A DNA stretch of 64,000 bases from an uncultured Clostridia bacterium (GTDB lineage Bacteria > Bacillota > Clostridia > TANB77 > CAG-508), in NCBI GenBank assembly GCA_934155265.1, contig CAKPGU010000009.1, forward strand, positions 10,702 through 74,701, read 5' to 3'. Position numbers and translations under genes: made by a program. Below, one piece after another: positions 8,213 to 15,827 of this stretch (position 1 is the first letter of the stretch; every line of letters begins with the position of its first letter). The notes beneath the pieces are model-generated. The model did no database searches. It was not told where the DNA came from and saw nothing but the letters and a program-made list of their open reading frames with translations.

Positions 8213-8923
8213 ATGAATATATTACGTGAATTCAGGCGTGCTACGAAAAGAAGTATAGCAACTAGAATTAGATTAATCTTGCTATTTTCTGTAATATTAA
8301 TAGTAAATACCTATGCATGGTGGAGTGCTACTAAAGATGTTAAGTTAAGCTCTCTAGACGGAGATGTAACATCTTGGGATGTATCCTACTATGTTAATGA
8401 AGATGAAAATGAAATTCTGGATCAAACAGCAATTTTTACAATAGATGAATTATATCCGGGAATGCCAGAAAGAGAAGATGTTGCTCATATATATAATATT
8501 GGAAAAACTGGAACTATTATTAAGTATGAATTGCTATCAGTAAAAATTTTTGGAGAAGAGGTTTTAGATGATTTAAAGGCAAATGGTTCAATTACTACAG
8601 ATGGGAATACAACACATATTTTTTCTGATGATACAAAATATCCATTTAATATAAGTTACACATTTGACAAGGATAGATTATCAGGTAAATATGTTAGTAC
8701 CGAGGCAACTCCAAATGCTGAAGCAACTTTTAAATATAATTTAAGTTGGGATTATGAGGCTGGTAGTACTGATGCAGAAAAATTACAAAGAGATACTATT
8801 GATACGGTATTTGGAAAAAATGCATATAAGTTCTATCAAAATTCTGATAATGATTCAAATAAGGCAATAGAAATATATGTAAAAATAACAAGCTCAATAA
8901 ATAGAGCAGATAAAGGTGAATAA
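8213..8923 (+). CDS. TasA-like secreted protein (copy A of the gene at 20140)
   Basis: A 236-residue secreted protein with an Arg-rich N-terminus, a hydrophobic core and a SipW-cognate site NTYAWWSA (cleavage expected after the Ala near residue 35). It is homologous to the product at 20140: shared blocks include (D/H)VxSWxVxxV, (L/I)YPGMxxxExVxxxxNxGxTxxxxxYxx, a YPFNIxx block, a WDxExxS/xWDFESE stretch and GxxAYxFYxxxxxxxxAIEIxxxI. It has no Cys. It probably forms an outer subunit of the fibre or coat handled by the adjacent signal peptidase. Confidence 0.85.
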   Translation: MNILREFRRATKRSIATRIRLILLFSVILIVNTYAWWSATKDVKLSSLDGDVTSWDVSYYVNEDENEILDQTAIFTIDELYPGMPEREDVAHIYNIGKTGTIIKYELLSVKIFGEEVLDDLKANGSITTDGNTTHIFSDDTKYPFNISYTFDKDRLSGKYVSTEATPNAEATFKYNLSWDYEAGSTDAEKLQRDTIDTVFGKNAYKFYQNSDNDSNKAIEIYVKITSSINRADKGE

Positions 8924-8984
8924 AAATAATAAGGCGAAAAATCGCTTTAAATAAAGGTTTTATAATAAATAGAAACACTCAAAT

Positions 8985-9033
8985 ATTACATTTGTGTTAC
9001 AAAAATGTGAACGTTTTGTAACATAAATGTAAT
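8985..9033. promoter_or_regulatory. Operator: 20-bp inverted repeat built from TTACA motifs 11 bp apart
   Basis: Two arms, ATTACATTTGTGTTACAAAA and the complement of ATTACATTTATGTTACAAAA, differ at one base and are separated by 9 bp. Within each arm the TTACA word occurs twice, 11 bp (one helical turn) apart. The dyad ends 10 bp before the -35 box of a consensus promoter. Direct TTACA-type repeats at 11 bp are the usual target layout of OmpR/PhoB-family response regulators such as PhoP; that assignment is inference. Confidence 0.65.
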
Positions 9034-9043
9034 GAAAAAAATG

Positions 9044-9072
9044 TTGACAAAAATCTAAAGTCTAAGTATAAT
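9044..9072 (+). promoter_or_regulatory. Consensus sigma-A promoter for the 9122 and 9967 genes
   Basis: TTGACA, 17 bp, then TATAAT: a perfect match at both boxes. It lies 50 bp upstream of the ATG at 9122 and implies strong expression when the adjoining operator allows it. Confidence 0.85.
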
Positions 9073-9121
9073 GTTAATAGATTGTTGAATAAAAATATTT
9101 TTTGAAGAACCAGGTGAAAAT

Positions 9122-9901
9122 ATGGCAAATGAAGAAAGAAAAAATGAACAAACACTTGATGAGCAAGTAGAGCAAACAACCGCAGGACAAAAAATTGAGG
9201 AAAAGGCAAAAAAAGAAAAAAGAAAAAGAATAAGACATAAAGTTTTTAGAACATTATTGGTAGTGATAATAATATTTCTGATAAATGTATATATTATTTT
9301 ATCACTATTTTATAAAGGAGAAAACTTTACAGTAACACTTGATAGTGAATACGGAAGAGAAAGTGGTTTAGTTATATATGAAGAACAAGCCAACAAGTAT
9401 CAAAGAACATTTTTAAGGTCAAAAGATATAGAATACTTTACGGATATATCAGTTAACTGGCTACCTGAAAATATAGATAATGAAGGCGATGGATCACATA
9501 ATGGTAGAAACTACATAGCATACACTTTCTATGCAGAAAATATGGGACAAGATACAATTAATTATTGGACGACTATAAAAATAGATGATGTAGTAAGAAA
9601 TGTAGATGAGGCAATCAGAGTTATGGTTTTCAAAAATGGCAACAAAGTAATTTATGCAAAAAACAACAAGACAACTGGAGAACCTGAACCAGATACTGTA
9701 GCATTTAAAAATGATGATACAGTAATGTTGGAATTATCAGAGAACTTCAAAGTTGGCGACATAGATAAATATACTGTTGTTATATGGGTAGAGGGGGATG
9801 ATCCAGAATGCAAAGATGATTTGATTGGTGGAGAAATAAAAATGCATATGACTTTTACCGAGGAACATATCTTGCAGAATGCCGATGTTCAGCAAGACTA
9901 A
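9122..9901 (+). CDS. Type II membrane-anchored surface protein (copy A of the gene at 21518)
   Basis: A 259-residue protein with a charged cytosolic N-terminus of about 40 residues, one membrane segment (about residues 44-63) without a SipW-type site, and an extracellular domain. The extracellular part shares with the 21518 product the blocks FTxxLDxxxxxxSGLVxYE, DISVxWLPxxI, GDGSHNGRNYxAYxFY/GEGSHNGENYFAYSFY, INYW/VNYW, DEAxRVMV and xEGDDPxCxDxxIGGExKMHM. The EGDDPxC motif holds the only Cys and resembles EGQDPDC at the end of the secreted protein encoded next, so the two may share a fold or bind each other. It may be a membrane anchor for the fibre. It is the first gene after the consensus promoter. 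Confidence 0.88.
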   Translation: MANEERKNEQTLDEQVEQTTAGQKIEEKAKKEKRKRIRHKVFRTLLVVIIIFLINVYIILSLFYKGENFTVTLDSEYGRESGLVIYEEQANKYQRTFLRSKDIEYFTDISVNWLPENIDNEGDGSHNGRNYIAYTFYAENMGQDTINYWTTIKIDDVVRNVDEAIRVMVFKNGNKVIYAKNNKTTGEPEPDTVAFKNDDTVMLELSENFKVGDIDKYTVVIWVEGDDPECKDDLIGGEIKMHMTFTEEHILQNADVQQD

Positions 9902-9966
9902 AGATAAAATTGTTTATAAAATTTTAAAAATATAAAGAAAATAAAAGAAAAGGAAGGAAGAAAAAA

Positions 9967-11190
9967 ATGGAACAAAACAAACAAAAGAATTCAAAAAGAA
10001 GATTAAATTCTTTAATATTGCTTGTAGCATTTACAGCAATAATGTTGATAGTATCAACATACGCATGGTTCTCTACACAGAGAAATGTATCAATCTCTAA
10101 CTTAGAGGGAACAGTAAAAGTAGCAGAAGGTCTAGAAATTTCTCTAGATGCAGAAAACTGGTCACAAGAAATTGACTTTGACCAATATACAATGAGTGAT
10201 TTGAAAAAATTATATGGAGAAACAAATCACAATGTTATCCCAACAGAATTAATTCCTGCTTCAACAAATGGTGCTGAAGGAATTGGGAAAACAGATATAT
10301 CTTTTTATAGAGGAACAGCAACACAAGTAAATAAAAAATGGCAATTAGCAGATATTACAGAAGTAGAAGGCCCAACATCAACAATAACATCAGCATCTGA
10401 TCTTAAATTCCCAGGATATTATGCAATTGACTTATTCCTAAGAAACTCTGGTATTGATACTGGTGCAGGAGATGTACAAGGAACAACAACAGAAACACTT
10501 CAATTAACACAAAATTCTTCAGTTACAGTTATAGAAGGTGGTAATGCAGATACAGGTTTACAAAACACACCAAGAGTTGCATTTGCTTTATATGATGGAT
10601 CAGCAGATGTAGTTGCTGGTAAAGATGCTGTAATAACAGCAACAACAGGAGATAGTGTAAATATAAAAGATGTTGCAATTTGGGAACCAAATGCAAACGC
10701 ACATGCTTCTACAATTGTAACAAACTATAATGATATTACATGGAAAACAGGAGATCCAGCTGGATATTTAGCAGCAACAGCAGATGGTACTGGAAAAGCA
10801 AAATATACAGCTACAGAAATAATACCTACATATGCTTTAACATCAGCATCAGCTTCAAAAACATATGCAGATTTATATAACTGGGATGGAACAACAAATG
10901 CAGGATTAACAAAGCAAATCTCACTTCAAACAACTGCAGGAGCAACAAATAAAGTTAATAATTTATTAAGTGTTACAACACCAGAAACATATATACAAAC
11001 AAAAAATTCATCAGGAGAAGCTAAAGAATTTAAAATGTTAAAAAATACAACATTAAGAATAAGAATGTTCGTATGGTTAGAAGGACAAGATCCAGACTGT
11101 GTTAACTATGCATCACATGGTGGAGGAATTGAATTAAATATGGGACTATGTAAAGGTGAAGAAACTACAGCACCAGGCGTTGGTCCTTAG
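9967..11190 (+). CDS. TasA-like secreted protein, probable major subunit (copy A)
   Basis: A 407-residue secreted protein with a KKNSKRR-type basic N-terminus, a hydrophobic core and a SipW-cognate site STYAWFST. The mature chain is rich in Thr, Ala and Asn, as expected of a beta-rich surface protein, and ends with the WLEGQDPDC motif followed by a Gly-rich stretch. The paralogue at 22429 shares the N-terminus, GLxISxxxxxW, LPT/IPTExxPxS, YAxDxFL(R/K), GxxNxxRVAFxL, IWEPNxxxH and the final motif. It has the richest use of A-rich preferred codons in the area, follows a consensus promoter through the 9122 gene, and is followed by a terminator. This supports high expression and a major structural role, though it is not proof. 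Confidence 0.88.
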   Translation: MEQNKQKNSKRRLNSLILLVAFTAIMLIVSTYAWFSTQRNVSISNLEGTVKVAEGLEISLDAENWSQEIDFDQYTMSDLKKLYGETNHNVIPTELIPASTNGAEGIGKTDISFYRGTATQVNKKWQLADITEVEGPTSTITSASDLKFPGYYAIDLFLRNSGIDTGAGDVQGTTTETLQLTQNSSVTVIEGGNADTGLQNTPRVAFALYDGSADVVAGKDAVITATTGDSVNIKDVAIWEPNANAHASTIVTNYNDITWKTGDPAGYLAATADGTGKAKYTATEIIPTYALTSASASKTYADLYNWDGTTNAGLTKQISLQTTAGATNKVNNLLSVTTPETYIQTKNSSGEAKEFKMLKNTTLRIRMFVWLEGQDPDCVNYASHGGGIELNMGLCKGEETTAPGVGP

Positions 11191-11213
11191 TAATATATAA
11201 TTTGATATACATA

Positions 11214-11247
11214 AAGAATCGTTCAAATGGGAACGGTTCTTTTTTTG
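11214..11247 (+). terminator. Rho-independent terminator
   Basis: AAGAATCGTTC / GGAACGGTTCTT stem with a short loop followed by eight T, placed just after the stop codon of the probable major subunit gene. Confidence 0.85.
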
Positions 11248-11267
11248 GTAAGATTGTGATTAAATTT

Positions 11268-11310
11268 GGACCGGGTACATTTTGCACTTAATGCAAAATG
11301 TACCCGGTCC
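11268..11310. repeat. Perfect ACCGGGTACA hairpin repeat
   Basis: A 19-bp perfect inverted repeat (GGACCGGGTACATTTTGCA) with a 5-base loop, the cleanest member of this family in the window. It lies between a terminator and the next promoter. Confidence 0.85.
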
Positions 11311-11331
11311 AAAATTTACGTTTTAAAACTA

Positions 11332-11360
11332 TTTACAATTATTTTCAACAGTGTTATAAT
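11332..11360 (+). promoter_or_regulatory. Promoter of the 11388 gene
   Basis: TTTACA, 17 bp, TATAAT, placed 27 bp upstream of the ATG. Confidence 0.7.
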
Positions 11361-11387
11361 AAATTAAAATAGATTTGGAGGATACGA

Positions 11388-12344
11388 ATGATAAACTTTT
11401 CCGATAGAGAAAACGTTAATGAACTAACAGAACTAGAAAAAATTTCATTAACATCTACATTAGAAATACAAAAAAATTTGAATAAGCAAATCTTGATGTT
11501 TATAAAAAGGATAATGGCAGATGTTACGTTTGAATCTGAAATTAATCCTGAAGATGAATCATTTTTTTATTTAAATGAATCAACTAATGCGTTAAATAAA
11601 TCTAATTCCAATATAACGATTTTAAACAATTTAATTGATTATTTAGATAAAATAAAAAGCTCAGAGAGGCAGCAATTAGAACAAAACATAAAAGAATACA
11701 ATGCAAGATTTACAGAAAACATTAATAATGTTTATAGTAACACAGAAGTTATAGAAAGATTTGTTTATCAAATAAGTACTACAGACTTTTCAAAATTACT
11801 AAAAAAATCAAATGAAGAAACAAAAAATGAAACAGTCGAGCAAGATGAAGAAATAAAACAAAATGATATTGTTGAAAGTTCTGAGTTAACTTCTCGCTTT
11901 ATTGAGAATACACTTGTAATATCAGAAATTCAACAAAGAGTAATTCTACCTTATAATATAAATGAAGTTAAAGATATATTATTAAGTAATCCTGAAGGAT
12001 ATAGTTCATTACAGGGAGTTGTTAATAAATTGTATACAAAATCAATTGATTATTATAAATGTACTCCTGTTGCAAGATTTAAAGAAGCATATAAACTTGT
12101 TAGAGAGAGAGAAAATGGCTCTAAATCTAAAGCTTTGGAATTAGCACTTGAATTGTTTTGGAATTATAATTTACATCCAGCGATTATTACAGCTTGTAAA
12201 TCTTTAGATGAACTAGATATATATTTAGCTTGTTTAGAAGATGATACATTAGAAGATTTTAAATATTTTGATGTAAAATATGAGATTCCACCTGCAGTAC
12301 CAAAACATAATAGAAATTTTATAACGGAAAAAGGTCTTAAATAA
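11388..12344 (+). CDS. Protein of unknown function inside the surface island
   Basis: A 318-residue, acidic, mostly helical protein without a signal peptide or membrane segment. The N-terminal half looks coiled-coil; an acidic low-complexity linker (EETKNETVEQDEEIKQND, near residues 143-160) separates it from a C-terminal half. That half contains an ARFKEAYKLVRERENGSKSKALELALEL-type helical repeat and ends in KYEIPPAVPKHNRNF. No paralogue is present in copy B. It has its own promoter and a GGAGG ribosome site. It may be a cytosolic factor of the system, but I do not recognise it. Confidence 0.8.
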   Translation: MINFSDRENVNELTELEKISLTSTLEIQKNLNKQILMFIKRIMADVTFESEINPEDESFFYLNESTNALNKSNSNITILNNLIDYLDKIKSSERQQLEQNIKEYNARFTENINNVYSNTEVIERFVYQISTTDFSKLLKKSNEETKNETVEQDEEIKQNDIVESSELTSRFIENTLVISEIQQRVILPYNINEVKDILLSNPEGYSSLQGVVNKLYTKSIDYYKCTPVARFKEAYKLVRERENGSKSKALELALELFWNYNLHPAIITACKSLDELDIYLACLEDDTLEDFKYFDVKYEIPPAVPKHNRNFITEKGLK

Positions 12345-12368
12345 ATAATAAAATTAAGGCTTTTTTTT
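12334..12368 (+). terminator. Probable terminator overlapping the 11388 stop codon
   Basis: GTCTTAA / TTAAGGC stem with a G-T pair and a 13-base loop, followed by eight T. The weak stem makes this moderate. Confidence 0.5.
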
Positions 12369-12426
12369 ATTTTGCGTTTTCTCAAAAAATACTATAAAAA
12401 ATACGCAAACTTTTATGCAAAAAATG

Positions 12427-12455
12427 TTGAAAAAAAATATATACTATGATATATT
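12427..12455 (+). promoter_or_regulatory. Promoter of the middle module (12490-15795)
   Basis: TTGAAA, 17 bp, TATATT, 34 bp upstream of the ATG at 12490. An AT-rich alternative -10 lies a few bases earlier. Confidence 0.55.
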
Positions 12456-12489
12456 GTAAATAAATTTTGAAATTTACAAGGAGGATAAA

Positions 12490-13059
12490 ATGAAAAAAAT
12501 AATTTCAAATATAGTATTTATTGTTTACTTAATAATAGCAATATTTTTAACAGTATGTTTATTGTCATATAATGACTATAAAGTAACTGAATTTGGAGAT
12601 ACATCATTAGTAATTGTATCAGACAAGAAAATGGAACCAGATTTTAATAAAGGAGATTTGGTTATAGTAGAAAAATCAGATGATATAAAAACAGGAGATA
12701 AAGTTTTTTATTATGATACATACAACCAAAAGATAAAAGTAAAATTAGGTGAAATAGTAGAAGTAGAAAAAATAAACCAAGAGCAAACAAATTATGTACT
12801 TGACGATGGAGAACACAAAATATCAAGTGAATATGTTATAGGGCCATCATCAGAAGCAAGTACTATTAAGAAAATGGGAACAGTATTAGGAATTGTAGAA
12901 TCAAAATGGGGATTTCTATTTTTAATTGTATTCCCTGCATTATTAGCATTTGTTAATCAAGCTATGGTAGTTGCAAAAGGAATAAAAGAAGCCAAAAAAG
13001 AAACACAAAAAGAAGAAAGTGCCCCAAAAGAGCAAACCAAGGAAAAAGAAAATATATGA
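12490..13059 (+). CDS. Signal peptidase homologue lacking catalytic residues
   Basis: A 189-residue membrane protein with the layout of the SipW-type peptidases in this island: membrane segment (about residues 7-26), the MEPDFNKGDLVIVEK box, the DIKTGDKVF box, and a C-terminal membrane segment. The catalytic Ser of the GSMEP box is replaced (SDKKMEP, Lys at 47), and the T/SHR box with the general-base His is absent (KIKVKLGE). It is therefore predicted to be inactive and may act as a chaperone, a regulator or a partner of the active enzyme encoded at 13712. Its stop overlaps the next start (ATGA). The tail is Lys/Glu-rich. Confidence 0.85.
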   Translation: MKKIISNIVFIVYLIIAIFLTVCLLSYNDYKVTEFGDTSLVIVSDKKMEPDFNKGDLVIVEKSDDIKTGDKVFYYDTYNQKIKVKLGEIVEVEKINQEQTNYVLDDGEHKISSEYVIGPSSEASTIKKMGTVLGIVESKWGFLFLIVFPALLAFVNQAMVVAKGIKEAKKETQKEESAPKEQTKEKENI

Positions 13060-13688
13060 CAACTTTAAGTAAAAACAACGCAAAAAAGGGATTTATTTTT
13101 GTATGTTTATGTATAGTTTTATTATTAATATATGGAATAGTACGTATATATGCGCTTTTTCATAGTGAATTATATGCTAAAGTAAAACTAAAAAATGGAA
13201 CTTGGAATATATTAGTAAATTCAACAGACATAACAAAAGGGACAGATGTAGAATTTAATATAGATAATGTACAAATACAAGAAAATGAACATGTTAAACC
13301 AGGAAACTTAGCTCCTGGTTTAATTGGAAATTTCAAAATAAGTATTAATCCTACAGACACAGATGTGTCTGTTAGATATGATATAAACTTAAATGAAGAA
13401 AAATTAACAAATAATAATATACAAATAAAATCTATAAAAGAAACATTTCAAGGAAAAGAATTAATTCAAGTAGCTCCAAATACTTATGCAGGAGTAATTA
13501 CATTAGAAGAAATCAAAGCAAAAAAAATTAATGAAGTTACAGTAGAAATAGAATGGTCAGCTAATGATAACAATAATGAACAAGATGCCAATTTGGGAGC
13601 TACATGGAATAATGAATGTCAAGTTCCAATAAATGTGTATGTTAGTCAATATTTAGGAGAAGAAATAAATCCATATAATAAAAGTTAA
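13056..13688 (+). CDS. TasA/camelysin-like secreted protein
   Basis: A 210-residue secreted protein with a hydrophobic N-terminal segment ending RIYALFHSE, which fits the SipW-cognate pattern. The KLKNGTWNILVN block after the signal corresponds to KRWLINVN and IARWNISVN in the 4194 and 20759 proteins. The APGLIGNFKISINPTDTDVSVRY block is the shared beta-sandwich signature. It is translationally coupled (ATGA) to the dead signal peptidase homologue before it and is 23 bp upstream of an active one. Confidence 0.83.
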   Translation: MTTLSKNNAKKGFIFVCLCIVLLLIYGIVRIYALFHSELYAKVKLKNGTWNILVNSTDITKGTDVEFNIDNVQIQENEHVKPGNLAPGLIGNFKISINPTDTDVSVRYDINLNEEKLTNNNIQIKSIKETFQGKELIQVAPNTYAGVITLEEIKAKKINEVTVEIEWSANDNNNEQDANLGATWNNECQVPINVYVSQYLGEEINPYNKS

Positions 13689-13711
13689 AAATAGATATTA
13701 TAGGAGCGAAT

Positions 13712-14242
13712 ATGGCAAAACAGAACAAAGAAAAAGCAATAAGTATAATAATAGGACATGTTCTTAATATTTTGTTATTTATAGTTTCTGTTTTGATTAT
13801 AATAGGTGTTTATTATATTATACAAATAAAAGTATTAAAAAATGATTATTCTAATTTATTTGGATATACATTTTTTGAGGTTGCAACAGGAAGTATGTCA
13901 AATACAATAGAAATTGGTGATGTTGTAATAGTACAATTAACAAAAGAAGTAAACAAAAACGAAATTATTGTATATAGAGATGGTGACAATTTTGTTACAC
14001 ATAGGCTTATAGAAAAAGATGGTAACAAATTAGTTGCTAAAGGAGATGCAAATAATAGTGAGGATAAACCAATTACTGAAGAACAAATTTTAGGAAGGGT
14101 TATTTATGTTATTCCTAAAATAGGTATATGGAGAAAAATTCTATTATCACCAGAGATAATAGGACTTGTTTTTGCTTTTATTTTCCTTGTAGGAGTTGCA
14201 TTACAGTTTGCTTCTAAAAAAGATGAAATAGAAAAATCTTAG
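13712..14242 (+). CDS. Signal peptidase I, SipW/ER-type
   Basis: A 176-residue enzyme with a membrane segment (about residues 15-37), FEVATGSM (catalytic Ser at 61), IGDVVIVQ, VTHRL (His at 97), AKGDANNSED (acidic box) and a C-terminal membrane segment. It is compact, without the acidic tail of its neighbours. It lies among three small secreted proteins (13056, 14262, 14851), which are its likely substrates. All catalytic boxes are intact. Confidence 0.93.
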   Translation: MAKQNKEKAISIIIGHVLNILLFIVSVLIIIGVYYIIQIKVLKNDYSNLFGYTFFEVATGSMSNTIEIGDVVIVQLTKEVNKNEIIVYRDGDNFVTHRLIEKDGNKLVAKGDANNSEDKPITEEQILGRVIYVIPKIGIWRKILLSPEIIGLVFAFIFLVGVALQFASKKDEIEKS

Positions 14243-14261
14243 GAAAGGACTGAGATTTAAT

Positions 14262-14834
14262 ATGAATAAAAAAGTAAAAATACTATATGCAAAATTAGTA
14301 ATTCTTATATTGTGTTTTTTAATATTAATAAGGATAGTTACACTTGTTTTATCAAAATATGAAAATGAAGCACAATCAACTGCTAATGTGGATATAGCTT
14401 TTTATTTATTAAAAGAAGATTATAAAAAGATGACACTAAATTTAGATTCATTGTTCCCTCAAAATGATGCATATGTTTACACATTTACAATAGGTAATCA
14501 AGAAGGAGAGAAAACAGCTGAAATAGACATGGTATATGATTTGACAATTAGAACAACAACTAATTTACCATTGACTTATGAGTTATATAAAAATCAAAAT
14601 TATACTGATAATGGTGCAAGTAATATAATAAAAACAAATAATATAGAACAGGATGAATATGGTACATATTTTAGGAATATAACTACTGAAACTGAGGAGC
14701 TAAATTACAAAGAACCAAAAACTAATACATATCAATTAGTTATACGTTTTCCAGAAAATTATAATACAACAAATTATCAGAATATAATAGAAGCATTAGA
14801 AATAAGTGTAAATTCGCATCAAGTGGATTTATAA
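14262..14834 (+). CDS. Small secreted or anchored protein, probable TasA-like
   Basis: A 190-residue protein with a basic start, a hydrophobic core and then VLSKYENEAQS, a degenerate version of the SipW-cognate site. The mature part is polar and beta-prone (VYDLTIRTTTNLPLTYELY, TYQLVIRF). The position directly after an active signal peptidase and the size fit the fibre-subunit pattern, but sequence similarity to the other members is weak, so it may be a distinct family. Confidence 0.75.
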   Translation: MNKKVKILYAKLVILILCFLILIRIVTLVLSKYENEAQSTANVDIAFYLLKEDYKKMTLNLDSLFPQNDAYVYTFTIGNQEGEKTAEIDMVYDLTIRTTTNLPLTYELYKNQNYTDNGASNIIKTNNIEQDEYGTYFRNITTETEELNYKEPKTNTYQLVIRFPENYNTTNYQNIIEALEISVNSHQVDL

Positions 14835-14850
14835 AGAGAAAAGGAGCAAT

Positions 14851-15795
14851 ATGCAAAATCAAAAAAGAAGTTTTATTAAATTAAATAATAAATATAAAAA
14901 AAAGCAAATTGTGATTTTAGCACTTATTGTACTAAGTTTATTGTCAATAGTTATTGTTTTTGGAAGATATGTAACAAATACAATAAATAATTATTTTGTA
15001 AGAAGTAGAGAATTTTATTTTAATAGTGATAAACTTTCAGAAAATAATTCAGTATATCAAGTTGACAATTGGTCTGGTGTAGATGATTATATGATAACAA
15101 TAAATATGAATAGTAATAATAATAATATTGAATCTGCATCTTATGATATAGGTTATAATATTTCATATAAATGCAGTGATAATGCAATTTGCCAATTGAG
15201 TAAAACTTCAGGAACTATACTTGCAAATACAAATGCAGATTTCTTCAATTTGACAATAACACCAAACACACAATTATCAACGGGTGACAAGGTGGTTGTA
15301 GAAATAGAAGTTAATTCTACTGCTCCATATAAGAAAACTTTAAAAGGAAAGTTTACATTAGTTGTAGGAAAAGAAAAGCTTTCTTATCAAATTACAGATA
15401 AAGAACAAAGTCCATATATGATATTAAGTATGACAAATACATTAACATATTATAATGTAAAAGAAGCTTTTGGATCATATTTTGAAGGGCAAAAAATAGA
15501 TTATGATACTTATTTAAAATTAACTGATGATGAAAAAAAGAAATGCTATTCTGCTATTGTAAAAATTCAATTTGATCCAAGGGAAATTCTATTTGATGTA
15601 ACTAATAATGCATATACAGATGCAACAGATATGACGACAGTTTCAATAGATGGAAATACTTATATTAGCGGTTTTACAATTAAAATTGATGCTATTTCAA
15701 GTAGAGAGATAAGGTTATATAAAGTAGATGTAAGAAAAAATTATACATATCCAAATAATAATAATAAATCAATAGTAACTATTACAAGTGAATAG
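14851..15795 (+). CDS. Secreted or anchored surface protein of unknown family
   Basis: A 314-residue protein with a very basic N-terminus (KLNNKYKKKQ), one hydrophobic segment and FGRYVTN after it, which resembles a degenerate SipW-cognate site. The extracellular part is Asn/Ser/Thr-rich with two beta-type halves; the first contains DNWSGVDDYMITINMNS and two Cys that could form a disulphide (YKCSDNAICQL). It is the last secreted-protein gene of the middle module. Possible roles include a larger tip or linker subunit. No known domain is recognised. Confidence 0.75.
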   Translation: MQNQKRSFIKLNNKYKKKQIVILALIVLSLLSIVIVFGRYVTNTINNYFVRSREFYFNSDKLSENNSVYQVDNWSGVDDYMITINMNSNNNNIESASYDIGYNISYKCSDNAICQLSKTSGTILANTNADFFNLTITPNTQLSTGDKVVVEIEVNSTAPYKKTLKGKFTLVVGKEKLSYQITDKEQSPYMILSMTNTLTYYNVKEAFGSYFEGQKIDYDTYLKLTDDEKKKCYSAIVKIQFDPREILFDVTNNAYTDATDMTTVSIDGNTYISGFTIKIDAISSREIRLYKVDVRKNYTYPNNNNKSIVTITSE

Positions 15796-15827
15796 CTGTT
15801 AAATTTTTAGAAAGGAATAGTACTAAT

